Positions 45,763 through 57,682 of a stretch of 64,000 nt of DNA are shown piece after piece. The position numbers and the translations under genes are program-made. The notes beneath the pieces are model-generated. The model was not told the origin of the DNA and ran no database searches. It was given only the letters and a program-made list of their open reading frames with translations. Position 1 is the stretch's first letter. The number at the start of each line of letters is the position of its first letter. The stretch comes from Citrus sinensis. Taxonomy: Eukaryota > Streptophyta > Magnoliopsida > Sapindales > Rutaceae. Location of the stretch: positions 22,913,001 through 22,977,000 of the forward strand of contig NC_068563.1 in NCBI RefSeq assembly GCF_022201045.2. The letters are read 5' to 3'.

Positions 45763-46603
45763 TAGGGGTGGCAAAATGAATAATCGAATCAAATTCAAGT
45801 CAAATCCTAAACAAATTATGTCAAAATTCTGTGGGTTCGGATTCGATTTGTTTATTCATTAAATTAATTGAAATCTCAAGATTCGGATTCGATTTGTTTA
45901 TTAAATAAATATTCGGTTCGATTTATTTAATTCGTTTAATAGATGATACAGCCACAAACTCTTGTACAAATTTATTTTGTACAAACTGATGTGCCATTAA
46001 TTTATTGGTTGAATGAATATATAAAATAATATAAATAAATCATGTGGGCCAAGAGATATTTAATTCAACCAATTAATTAATGTCACATCAGTTTGTACAA
46101 AATAAGTTTTGTACAAGAGTTTGTGACTATATCATTATTCAATTAATAAACAAATCGAACCAAATCAAAATTCGTTTATTATTCGTTTATCCTAATAATA
46201 AATGAATCCATAACAAATCGAATTGATATGAATTTGTTTACAAAAATTAAATAAATTACTATTTATATATTGTCTTATTATTATTTATAATTGCTATATT
46301 AACCTTCAAATTTTAAAATATTGCATAAATATTTAAGAATTAATAAGTAATTTAATTAAACGAATTTGTTTACAAAAATATTTAAGAATTATTTGGTTCG
46401 TTTATAACCCATTTATTAAACGAATTCTAAACAAATAAACAAATCAATGTCTTCAAACCCAGATTCTATTCGTTTAATTAACAAATTGAATTGAATCGAA
46501 TTCATCCATTTATTAAACGAATTCAATTTTTCAAACCCAAATCTATTTAATTCGCTTCGAATCGAATCGAATAAACAAATCCTAACCCAAATTTCCACCC
46601 CTA
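45763..46603. mobile_element. hAT-like non-autonomous element with a nested inverted repeat
   Basis: The left end is TAGGGGTGGCAAAATGAA and the reverse complement of the right end is TAGGGGTGGAAATTTGGG. Subterminal DNA is full of TTCGATTTGTTTATT and CGTTTAAT words in both orientations. Flanking octamers (CTTGAAAT, CTCTCGAT) do not match, so the duplication has decayed or the ends differ slightly. A second element lies inside at 45943-46135. Confidence 0.65.
45943..46135. mobile_element. Nested MITE, near-perfect inverted repeat
   Basis: The left arm ATGATACAGCCACAAACTCT and the reverse complement of the right arm ATGATATAGTCACAAACTCT continue in parallel for about 65 bp, including TTTTGTACAAACTGATGTG and ATTGGTTGAAT, around a short loop. 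The words TTGTACAA and CTCTTGTAC recur nearby (46678, 56737), hinting at further members. Confidence 0.8.
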
Positions 46604-47345
46604 CTCTCGATCCTTTGCTTGAAAATAAATCAGTCAAATCCCAAGGGCATGTAGCTTACAAATTAGTATAAAAGCACTCTTGTACGGACTAAGTTAACAA
46701 TTTACTTGGCATAAATTAATTAAAAAGTTAAAATATTTAATAAAATGAATCATACGGGTGTCGTGATTTTCATCTGCTCACTTAATTTATAAAAGGATGA
46801 TTGTATAAGAGTTTAGAGTTGTATAATATAATAAAATGGCACTTAAAATTGACTTCATAAAAAGATAAAAATTTGATAAATTCCTAAAAGATAAAAAATA
46901 TATATATTTCAAACAATTTTTTTTGGCATTAAACCACGTAATATTTTATATTTTAAACGAGTGATATGACTTTTGTTCTTCTTGTCGATAGCTTTGGATA
47001 TAACCCTAAATAAATTAAAAGTTGTTGATTTTTTTTTAATATAAGGAAACAATTGTTAATATTGATAATTTCCCTAGTCGTATAATACTTTTTGAAAAAT
47101 GAAAAATAAGAAGTTTGGCAACAGAAACCAACGGCTAGTCTTAACGAGAAAGCAACCAAATAAAACCACTGAACAGAAGCCTTCGCCTTCAGCTTCAGCT
47201 TCAGCACTGTTCACTTTTTACCGCGTGGACAAATCCATAGTTCTCACTGGAACCGACAGCCCTCCATATATAGAGAGAAAAGAAACCGTTACTCTTCTCT
47301 TCAATCAATAGAAAAAATTAACCGTTATTTACAATAATTGTAACA
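46604..47345 (+). promoter_or_regulatory. Promoter region of the fasciclin-like gene
   Basis: Non-coding. A TATA box, CATATATAGAG, lies at about 47266-47276, roughly 75 bp before the start codon, followed by a CT-rich leader. The 70-aa frame at 47099 runs through the TATA box and is not considered a gene. Confidence 0.6.
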
Positions 47346-49054
47346 ATGGCGATGGATTTTTACATCAACGCCGTGCTGACAACACACCTTCTTCTTATTC
47401 TTTTCACCGGAATATCCGTCGCGCTGCCGGAATATTCCAACCCCAGTTCGCAAATCAACTCGAACTCAGTCCTGCTCGCTCTCCTCGACTCACATTACAC
47501 CGAGCTGGCCGAGTTGGTTGAGAAAGCTCTGCTTCTGCAAACGCTAGAACAAGCCGTTGCCACCCACAACGTCACCATTTTCGCGCCAAAAAACGAAGCT
47601 TTTGAGCGGGATCTTCTCGACCCGGAGTTTAAAAGATTCCTGCTTCAGCCGGCTAACATCAAATCTTTACAGAACCTCCTCTTGTTTCATATCATCCCCA
47701 GAAAGATTGCTTTTGGATCCGAGGAATGGTCGGCTCGGCACAAGACACTAGCCGGTGATGGTGTTGATGAGTTGTTTCCTTTGAATCTTGCAAAAGTTGT
47801 TCACCCGGATTCTATAACCCGACCCGATGGAACCATCCATGGTATTTCCCAGCTCATGGTTCCTCGGTCGGTTCAGAATGAATTCAACCGCCGGAGAAAT
47901 TTAGATTCAATTGCAGCCGTAAAACCAGAGGCAGCACCAGAGATTGACCCCAGAGTTATTACCAAGAAGTTGAACAAACCGGTTTTTAATGTTAAACCAT
48001 ATTCGCCACCGGTTTTGCCGATTTCCGAAGCAATAGCTGCCGGCCCGGGTCAGGCTCCGGCGTCGGCTCCGGCACCCGGAGGGCCCCGCGATCACTTTGA
48101 TGGACATATCCAGGTGAAAGACTTTATCAAAACTTTAGTACATTACGGTGGGTATAATGAAATGGCTGATATTTTGGTGAATTTGACTTCATTAGCTAGT
48201 GAAATTGGGAAATTAGTGTCTGAAGGTTATGTTTTGACAATCTTGGCGCCTAATGATGAGGCTATGGTTAAGTTGACGACGGACCAGTTGAGTGAGCCCG
48301 GAGCAGCTGAGCAGATAATGTACTATCATATGGTGGCTGAGTATCAGACTGAAGAGAGTATGTACAATGCTGTGAGGAGATTTGGGAAGGTTGAGTTTGA
48401 TACTTTGCGAGTTCCACACAAGGTTGTTGCCGTAGAGGCTGATGGGAGTGTTGAGTTTGGGAGTGGTGGTGGCAATGGGGCGGCTTATTTGTTTGATCCT
48501 GATATTTATACGGATGGGAGGATTTCGGTGCAGGGCATTGATGGGGTTTTGTTTCCTGTCAAGGAGGGGACTAAGAACTCGAAGAAGACCAAGGCTGTTG
48601 CGAAGGTTGCTGCCAAGCCTGCTAGGAGAGGTAAGCTTGATTAACTTTTTGTTCAAGGCTATTGTTGTTGGTTGTGCTTGTTTCTTGGGTGGTTTTGTTG
48701 TGTGATGTTAAGTGCGATGTTGTTTATTCTGGGGTCTTGAATATGCATATTGTTGGATGAAATGAATTTGCGCGAGAGTTTTTTTTTGGTCCATAGATTG
48801 AATACAGATGGTTAAAATGAGCTAGAATATACTATGTGAGTCAAGCTGGAGCTTTACTGCATTCAAATTCGATGGCCTAGTCAGAGTTTCTATTCATTAT
48901 TAGATTAAGATGAATATGGAGTTGTATTTTTGTAATAAATCACCAGCAAACTCAAAACTCAAATATGTGGAATTGAACAGGGAAATTGCTGGAAGCAGCC
49001 TGCTGGATGCTGGGAGCCTTTCGACAAGATTCTCGATTCATTACTTGCCATTGA
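47346..49054 (+). CDS. Fasciclin-like arabinogalactan protein, two-FAS1 group (FLA15-18 type)
   Basis: Exons 47346-48630 and 48981-49054; 1,359 nt, 452 residues. The first exon alone appears to end at KPARRGKLD, but that is read-through: AGGAGAG|GTAAGC is a splice donor, and after GAACAG|GGAAAT the frame gives GKLLEAACWMLGAFRQDSRF and stops at TCH, the conserved C-terminus of this group. The product has a secretion signal (residues about 1-27), a first FAS1-like region (about 40-175), a Pro/Ala/Ser glycomodule PGQAPASAPAPGGP (about 232-247) and a second FAS1 domain (about 255-405; YVLTILAPNDEAM, GVLFPV). N-glycosylation sites HNVT and VNLT are present. No C-terminal hydrophobic GPI signal, as usual for this group. 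Expected in the cell wall or apoplast. Confidence 0.93.
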
Positions 49055-50288
49055 CAAATAACTCGTCATCATTTGGCTTACAGCCTGAAGATAAAACAAA
49101 GGTTCTATTCTTTTTCTGAGTCTTTAATGTCTCACTAGTATATTTCCTTCTGTGTTCTAATCCGACTAACTTGTACCGATAATTGCTTTGGCTTAGTTTC
49201 CGCTCTAACTATTGTTTGTTGATTTTAAAACCCTACCTGTTTCTCATAACATTACCTTGTTACATTTGATTTGGCACTCAAAACAGTCTACATGAAGCCA
49301 AGAAAAGAACTAGTTTATATTTGCTTCAAATGACCAATGTTGTAGAACAGTTTTATCTCAGGCTTCTAACGGAGTAAAAAGGCTTACGTGCACACTAGAG
49401 GTAGATAAGTTTGACAATTTGGATTGAATTGATTTTTTCACAAGCTGTTAGTTTTAGTCAAGTTTGAATATTAAAGAACTGATGGAACGATCCCACATTT
49501 GGATTTGTAGGTAACTTGGTATTGTAAATGATCTAACTCACTGCCAACCCCAAATATTTCCCAGCCCATTGAACTGAAAAAGCAGTCCTTTGATTCGGTT
49601 TTCTTTCCAGTTGTCCGTATCTTAGGGTGCAATCAACTCATGGAGTTGCATCATAGAACACTCGACCATTGAAGACACAAAATACGAGTTGATTATTCTC
49701 CGCTGATTCGTTATCAATATCCGTGGTCACCATATTTATCGAGTTCTCTGTTATGTGTGTAACAAATCAGTGATGAGAATCATTTCATTGATGCAGAAAC
49801 ATCCAGACTCAGGGAAACGCAAATATTGTGAAGAAAGTAATGGAAATGGGATGGGAGGAATGCTTGCTCATAGACACCATACTAGGGGTTAAGATCAAGT
49901 GGTCCTTGAATGATAGCTATATACAGTTCTGTAAGCACATAAATATGAAAAAAAATAGAAGAAGAAGCGCCTGCATACAATAAAGACTCTTCCTGTGCCC
50001 CGCCCTTGTATATTTAAATATAGAAATAATATATATATATATATATATATATTTCCCTATTATTAGTTTAGCACCAGAGACAAACAGTGTGGTTAAAATT
50101 AGGGACTTAAATGGTAGAAACAATATTAAAGGAAGGGCAGTGTCATTCTCCTTTTGCCAACCCATTTTCTTTTTAATAAATAAATGAATTATTATTGATT
50201 GAGCTTGGATATTTGAGACTCACAAAGCTCAGAGTAAGGAGCCTTTTTAATTTTCAAATTGATCAAAAGCAATCGTTTATTCTGTTAA
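49055..50288. other. 3' flank and intergenic DNA
   Basis: Contains the 3' UTR of the fasciclin-like gene and an (AT)n microsatellite at about 50029-50052. No gene recognised. Confidence 0.35.
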
Positions 50289-50577
50289 TGGTGCATTTAC
50301 TTCATGGGAATAGGAATGAGGTGGAATGGGAATGGGCTAAAATGGAAATGAGATTTCAATGTTTACTCGATAAAAATAAATGAGAATGAGAATGTGTTGG
50401 AATGTCATTGATGTGTTTACTTAACAAAATAAATGGGAATGAGAATCAATTTACCAAAATACTCATAATATTAATAATTAATAAAAATAATTAACTTATC
50501 ATTATTAACAATATTATCATTATTGTTTTTGTTATTGTTGTTGTTGTTGTTGTTGTTGTTATTATTATTATTATTAA

Positions 50578-50620
<43 letters not shown>

Positions 50621-51632
50621 ATTTTATTAACTTTATTATTTTAGTTATTATTAATTATTGTTAATATTATTTTATTAATATTATCATTATTAACATTTAT
50701 TTTTATTATTATTAACTTTATTATTTTATTTATTATTAATTATTGTTATTACTATTTTTATTAATATTATCATTATTAACATTATTATTATTATTATTAT
50801 TATTAACTTTATTATTTTAGTTATTATTAATTACTGTTAATATTATTTTTATTAATATTATCATTATTAAATTTATTATTGTAGTTACTATTAATTATTG
50901 TTAATATTATTTTTATTAATATTATCATTATTATTATTAAATTTATTATTTTATTTATTATTAATTATTGTTATTACTATTTTTATTAATATTATCATTA
51001 TTAACATTTATTATTATTATTAAAACTAAATTTTATTAACTTTATTATTTTAGTTATTATTAATTATTATTATTATTATTTTTATTAATAATAATAATGA
51101 TAAATGTTAATAATGATAATATTAATAAAAATAATAATAACAATAATTAATAATAACTAAAATAATAAAGTTAATAAAATTTAATAATAATAATAATAAT
51201 AATAACAACAACAATAATGATAAATTAATTATTTTTATTAATTATTATTTTTATCATTATTTTTATTGTTAATAATGATAATATTAATGAAAATAATAAT
51301 AATAATAATAAAGTTAATAAAATTTAATAATAATAATTATTATTATTATTATTAATGACATTTAAAATAATAAAATTATTTGTGATCTGAATAAGGGTAA
51401 TTTAGGAAATATGAAAAAATTAGAAAGATAGAAAAGTAAATTTATGTTTTATTCGCATTCTCACATTTTCATTCCCAACCTCCCATGGGAATGAGATTTT
51501 TATTCCTTATTCCCAAATTGTGTGGGACCCACACATTTTATTTCTATTCTCAAATTACATTTTGCCAAATAAACATAAGTTTTATTTCCATTTTTTCATT
51601 CACATTCTCCAAACCCACATGTAAACACACCA
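50289..51632. mobile_element. PIF/Harbinger-like element filled with an inverted ATT-rich satellite
   Basis: The left end TGGTGCATTTACTTCATGGG and the reverse complement of the right end TGGTGTGTTTACATGTGGG are flanked by TAA (50286-50288, 51633-51635). Subterminal GGAATGGGAATG-type sequence is mirrored by CATTCTCATTCCC-type sequence. Almost all of the inside (50450-51360) is trinucleotide (ATT)n-related. Confidence 0.75.
50520..51355. repeat. ATT-type higher-order tandem repeat with an inversion point
   Basis: A unit of about 70-115 bp (TTATTAACTTTATTATTTTA, then GTTATTATTAATTATTG, TTAATATTATTTTTATTAAT and ATTATCATTATTAACATTTA) recurs about six times from 50600 to 51080. At about 51085 the orientation flips and the reverse complement of the unit follows (AATGATAAATGTTAATAATG, then TAACTAAAATAATAAAG). 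Flanking (TTG)n and (TTA)n tracts occur on the left, (AAT)n on the right. Confidence 0.85.
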
Positions 51633-52744
51633 TAAAAGAGTTCCAACTTATAAAAAGCAGTACAAAGTACAAACAAGCTTCAAGACTCTTTTTCAAGTGT
51701 TTGTAAAACTCTTAAATTCCCATTGTAGCTCCTATCAAATTCATTTTTGCTACTTCCTCTCATTCATATATATGTACATATATAACCCATAATACAAAAA
51801 TGGCTGACACCATTGGAGGTGTGTCGAGGTTCATGAACCAAAAAAAGCTTGTGTGGACATTAATAAGCTGCTTTGAAGATTTCAGAATCTGCAAACAATC
51901 CCGAACGACTGTCGTACTGCTGCGCAAAGTATGAGTGCTCATTCTACACGCGGTGGAGAGCAAAGCTTGAAGGGAGGAGATGAAGACCGAAGCATCTCAT
52001 TAAGTCACTGCTAATGATGGTTTGAGACTCGTCATCCACCAAGACTTGATGATGGTGGTGACTCTACAGATTTAACCGTTAAGGGCTGGTCGATACCGTC
52101 ACTATCCTTGTGATAATTTGTCTTCTTGTCTCAGTGTTACAACTGCATTCGTATGTAACAAGGCTGTGAAAATGCAGATTTTATTTATTTTTTTACTTCT
52201 GTAGTCTTACCGTTCCAATAACGGTAAGCTAACGATTGAACAGAAAGACGTTTCCCAAAACTATCATAAAAACAGGCATAAAATCTAACTTCATCACCCC
52301 ACCATTGAATCCATTTATACAACATATCCCACAACATAAAAATAAGCACTGTGCCATGCCCGCTTGCTGGATAAAAATAAGCACTGTACCATGCCGGCTT
52401 GCCGGCGACCTATTTATTAAGTTTTCAATACAGTTGAAAATTGTTCCTTTTATCCCTATTCAATCTGAAAGAAATCTCATGCATGTTTAATTCAAGTTTG
52501 AGCGAAGCCATATTAGTAAAACCATTCATTTGTCCTTTGAAAACTGCTGCAAGTCAACAACACTCTTATCAATTTGATTCCAGTGAAAAAAGATTGAAAA
52601 TTTCTCAAATTCATATACAAAAAATTCTAACATCAAGCAGAAAGAAGTAAATCAACCATTTCACTTTCAGCATGGAAGCATTTAATTTTTATTATAGAGA
52701 AGGAAACAAAGTTTCAGCCCTGCTTTCAAAAACCCCATCAAAGC
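51633..52744. other. Intergenic region
   Basis: No recognised gene. A TATA-rich stretch (51768-51785) lies just before a 44-codon frame, ATG 51800 to TGA 51934 (MADTIGGVSRFMNQKKLVW...), with no family resemblance that I know. A short repeat, AAAATAAGCACTGTRCCATG, occurs twice (about 52339 and 52375). The remainder should hold the 3' UTR of the minus-strand SDH6 gene. Confidence 0.35.
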
Positions 52745-55628
52745 TCAAGACCTTTCCGCACACTTGGCTTCCCACCACTCCATAAACTTTGACTGTGCAG
52801 CCAAGGTGTCCATCCTGTAAAGTTGCAGATAGTGATTGGCAAATTCCTGTCCAAAAGTCCACCCGAAAACAGCTCCTGCTGCTAAAGACAGCCCAGTACC
52901 TGGCAAATAAAAAATGGTTTGAGGAGGTAAATAGAATTTCTCTGATATTGCACCCATAACATAACTTTTGAAGAAACTTGATTCTGTTCTTTTCCATTTA
53001 CCTGTATCTGACGTTACAACTGATGACATTATTGATTATTGGCCAGAAAGTGAACTACAATGCTTTAAAGATGACAGAATTTCTTTATTCAGTTATCCAG
53101 AAGAGTGACATGAGGGGTTTTCAACCCTTGACCACTTGGTTGAATCCAAGGCTCTTTAATGTATGAAGAATTATAATGTGCACAAATAAGTAGCTCATGT
53201 AATCCAAAATCTCTAATCAAGCAAGAGACCAGATGACACTAGTTGCCATGAGCAGGTACTTTAATGGACTGATCAAAACCAAATTGGTTTGGACATATGA
53301 ACATCACTGCAACTAAGCACCAAGTAACACATAAATTGAAATGAAATTTTCTATCTAAACAAGCTTGGTCGCTATATTAGAAGACAACTCCAAAGCCACA
53401 CCATCCTGTAAACCTGTCTCATACATATGTGGTTGATGACAAAATAGCATTTCATCAGAACCTACTTAGTTAGACACAGGTTCACTTTTTCAAAACAGAC
53501 AGAGTTTTCAAATTCTGTCCAAAAATATTTTAACATTGTAGAAGGCCTATGCAGACCTGCAGACCTACAACCCACATAATCAAAGGAAAATGCTGAAAAA
53601 TTTTCGCTGCATAACTGAGAAAGTACAGTACAATGTATAAAAAATCCTATCAACAACCAGCAAGTATCTATTTTACTATATATCCAAAATAACATTTACA
53701 ATTCTTCACCATACTTTACTAATTGAATTCTTGTCTAAAAAAAGCAACTTAAACAAAATTACTAAACTAACATGGAAATTTATGCTTCATATCTTCCTAG
53801 GCATAAAAGATGTATTTTAATAGGCACAATATTCAGTATGGAAAGTGTAATAGCTGCCAAACAGAAGAGGCAGTAGATTACCATGTAAACTCCTTGAATA
53901 CTTCCAAGCAACACCCGCAGTTGATACTGCTCCAATTAAACTTCCAGCGAGAGCAAAGTTCACAGCTTCCCTAGCACTCTTCAACTGAAGAAGTAAAAGA
54001 CTTTAGCATTTGACAGCAAAAACACGTAACAGTGCATTTGCAATCAAATCATCAAAAAAATAAACAAATGCTACATGATTTATACCCACTTATAGATGCC
54101 TGCCAAGGAAAGCTTCTATCTTGATAGTTCAACAGGACAAAATTCCAACAATTTAAACAATACATTTATTACCCACTATTGCAAACAGAGTCAACATAAA
54201 CAAAGGCTGAAAGACGAGGTTTTAATGAAGTTAGTATCAGTATGTTTCAATTAAAATTGGATTGCATAAATGTGAGCTCTCATCAGTATCAGTATGTCAA
54301 TGAAAAGGAGCAGAATATCCCATGTTCTTACTTTACTAGTTATAATAAACAAACTTTGTTTCAATTCTAATAATGGAATGTAACAGACAGTACAGTCTAC
54401 AACATCTAGAAGTTCACCAGTACTCAACTTTGATACATTCTTTGCGCTAATAGTTCAAGCAACAGTTTCAACTTTAGCATAAGATATTGGCAAAGCTAAG
54501 AGTCATACGATTTCTTTGGAGGGAAGGGAAATATCATTCCTTTACAAAAGCAAGCAATACTCATAAAATTTTCAAAGCATATAAGGATCCTGGCACACGC
54601 AGAGGGGGAAGAAATTTAGATCCTTGTCATCCAGCTTCCCCAACCCATAAGTTAAGTATTGTGTACTAACAATGGATTTATAATGTGTGAATTTTTTTTT
54701 TTTTTTTTTGGGGCACACTCTTACTAGTTTTATTTGTAAACAGAAGACACTCCCGTATATCCTCATAAATAAATAACCACATTCCCTGCTAGTTGTACTT
54801 TCTAGGAAGCCTAAAATGCTTAGTTCAATATGTATGTGACAACTACTGGCCATAGAAACAAACCATCATTCAGTCATTCTTTCAAACCACATAAGAAAAA
54901 TAGCCACTATTGGTAGCCGTCACCATGCCAAAAAAACACAAATTTAACTGACTGATCACACAAAATGAACTGCCATGCAACATTTCATGCCGACAACAAT
55001 CCCCTCTAATAAAACCCCAAGTCAATAAACAAGAAGCTAACAGCGGAACCGACTTGCTTCCACAGAATTACTGCTCCCCAATTGGACAGCGCATTTACAA
55101 ATCAAGAATTCCAGTAGGTCCATTAGCACAAAGTTGTCACAATCACGATCAACAGAGAACAAAATATCCAATGTAGTTCACACTCATTAACAACCCAAAA
55201 GAATTTATACTCAATCCAATCCACAAGCAAATCATACAACCCTCCATTTGTGCTTTTTGTAATTGAAAGCTAAAGATTTAGCGCCTACCCACAAATCCAC
55301 TTATTTTCGGTAAACAAAACGTACACCCTCCATCCTCAGATTTACATGAAAACAAAAAAATCTATGAGTAAAAACGATGCCGTTTCAAGATATAATAAAT
55401 GGAATAAATAGAGGAACATACAGCGGGGCCATGGACGGGATCGGTAGCGATGAAAGCATCGACATCAGAGGGGGACCAAGAAGGAAGAGGCTTCTCACGC
55501 TTTGTGAATCTTGTGTAGTTTTCGAGAAACGAGAACCTCTCTCCCCAGAACTCCTTGTAACCTTCCCAGTGCTTCCTGAAGAATGACTGTTGTTCTGATG
55601 CCGATGCCGATGATGATGATTCTCCCAT
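52745..55628 (-). CDS. SDH6: Succinate dehydrogenase subunit 6, mitochondrial
   Basis: Three exons on the minus strand: 55628-55422 (207 nt), 53984-53882 (103 nt), 52899-52745 (155 nt); 465 nt, 154 residues, all joins GT-AG and in phase. The product starts MGESSSSASASEQQSFFRKH, then GYKEFWGERFSFLENYTRF, REKPLPSWSPSDVDAFIATD, PVHGPA. Exon 2 reads LKSAREAVNFALAGSLIGAV and WKYSRSLHG; exon 3 reads LSLAAGAVFGWTFGQEFANH and QSKFMEWWEAK. I recognise this as the plant-specific SDH6 subunit of complex II. Two hydrophobic Gly/Ala-rich stretches could span the inner membrane. The promoter side has CT-rich sequence (55630-55675). Intact. Confidence 0.9.
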
Positions 55629-55738
55629 CTCTTCCTCCCTCTCTCTCTCAACCTCTCTTCTTCTTCTTCTTCTTCAAAGCTTCAATCAAAACTCAACAGC
55701 AGAATCCCAACTCAGTTATCTGGAGATTTCTTTTTTTA

Positions 55739-55769
<31 letters not shown>

Positions 55770-55950
55770 TGATGATGGATTGGCTGCTGCTGCTGTTACC
55801 GATTGAGTGAGGATGACTAAAGAAGGGAGAAACTGATTACGTGGGCGGACCGGGCCTGACATCATTTTTCAACCCAACCGGCCCACTTCGCAGTGTATTT
55901 TTTTTTTTTTTGAAAAACAATAATTATAGATTTACAAATAGTATGAGCAC
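55629..55950 (-). promoter_or_regulatory. 5' leader and promoter of SDH6
   Basis: On the coding strand a GA-rich leader (55630-55680) is followed by an (ATT)n microsatellite at 55738-55767. Further upstream is unique DNA with a poly-A/T tract near 55900. Confidence 0.45.
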
Positions 55951-56631
55951 TAGCGCTGGCAAAATTTGACACGATCCGATTACCCGACACGAACACGACA
56001 TAAATAAATGAGTATGAGTCGTCAAATTTAACACGATTATTAAATGGGTCGGGTCCGGGTCAATACGATTTTTTTCCGTGTCGGGTTAGAGTTAAAATTC
56101 TTGACCCATTTACCCGATCAATGACCCGATTATATTTTCTATTTAAAATAATTTACATATTTTTATAATTAAAACTCAAATATTAGAGATGATTTTTTTT
56201 AAATGGTGAATATAAATACAGTATTTTATTTATAAAATTTTACATACATTTAGAGCTTTAATAGTATAAATGTATAAAAATTAATAGACATGTATATTTT
56301 ATAATATTGATATATAATATTATATATATATATAATTAAAACCTCAATAATGTAAATATGTAATATATTGGTAGATATGTATATTTTATAATATCGATAA
56401 ATTATGTATGTATGTATGTATGTACGTACGTATGTATGATAGCGTGTAAATATTTGATGTAACTTTGGTTTAATATATTGATATTAAATGGGTTATTAGG
56501 TAACCCAATTATTTTTTCGTGTCGGGTTTGAGTCTCAATATTTTGACACGATTATTAAATGGGTCGGGTTTGGATCGACCTAAATTTGACACGACACGAA
56601 CACGACCCGATGACTCGTTTTGCCAGCTCTA
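55951..56631. mobile_element. Non-autonomous hAT element with 8-bp TSD
   Basis: 681 bp, left end TAGCGCTGGCAAAA, reverse complement of right end TAGAGCTGGCAAAA. Perfect 8-bp duplication ATGAGCAC (55943-55950, 56632-56639). Subterminal CACGATCCGATTACCCGACA-type and GGGTCGGGT words are mirrored on the other side. Contains a (TATG)n tract near 56406-56436. Confidence 0.92.
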
Positions 56632-56639
56632 ATGAGCAC

Positions 56640-57682
56640 AGTGATTGTGACTTTTATCGGATTGGTTTGATAAAACTGAGCATTCATATTATTCAAATAA
56701 TACAATAGACCCACGAAATAAAAGCGCTATAGACTTGTACAAAACAAGTTGTACGTATAAATTGTACGCACTCAAAATTTAAAACATTATGATTTAACAA
56801 ACACTAATTCACTTAAAATTTATAGTTTCCTAATTTTTATCTGTTATATCTAGTCTAAAATATACATCATATATTGTAAACAAACCAGGATCAGTTGGCC
56901 CCTAAGCACCTTTCTTTTTAAATTAAATAATGCTTGCAGCTACTTGAACTAGTGATTTTCAAACAATTCTCTTAATCGAATTTAGATCCATCTTTTCGTT
57001 TTAGATTAAAAAAATTAAAAAAAAAAAGACATCAATGGAATGAAAAGTTGAAAGCACAGAAAACCAACATTGTTTATTATCAATTTAGTGTTTTTATTCA
57101 GTTAAATTCATATTTCTCAGTTATTGGTAGATTGATAGAGGAAAAGCCAAAAACAATCTCTCGAGATATATTCATCTTGGAAAATGTTCAAAATTATATC
57201 CTGATTTAACCTATAATCTTATAGCATGTGTTTTTTATTTTGTCTTTTTCTATTTATTAACAACCAATCAACACTTCAATTTTTTTCTCCGTACGAGATT
57301 CCTGATCCTTTGAACATAAGTATTGCGAAACTTAAATTCATTGATGAAACTATCAAATGCAGGTATCGACAACATGCGAAAAAGATACCCATTGATAATC
57401 CTGCCAGATGAGGGAAATGAACAAAAGCTATGATCCTAATCTGTCTGGAAAACGCAGGTTACGATCTGAGAAAATAAATGTCACGGGCAACACATTAGCT
57501 TCTATATATATATAATACTAGAAAGATCAATCTAAAACGCTTACATTGATCAGACCACTATTACAAAAAGAAGTTTCCTCCTCTGACATTCATCGACAAA
57601 ACATTCAAAATGGTTGTACAGAGGCACTCTTACTTACACAACTAACACCGCCATAAACCACCACTTTCAGAGATTCATCTCC
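56640..57682. other. Intergenic region
   Basis: Includes a TTGTACAA/TTGTACG inverted word group near 56735-56770. No gene recognised; the part next to 57683 should be the RFC1 3' UTR. Confidence 0.3.

Noticed and set aside
47907..48656. Minus-strand frames within the fasciclin-like gene
   Set aside because: Antisense shadows of a well-supported coding exon.
51800..51934. 44-codon frame after a TATA-rich stretch
   Set aside because: Too short, no recognisable family and no further exon found; mentioned only in the gap description.
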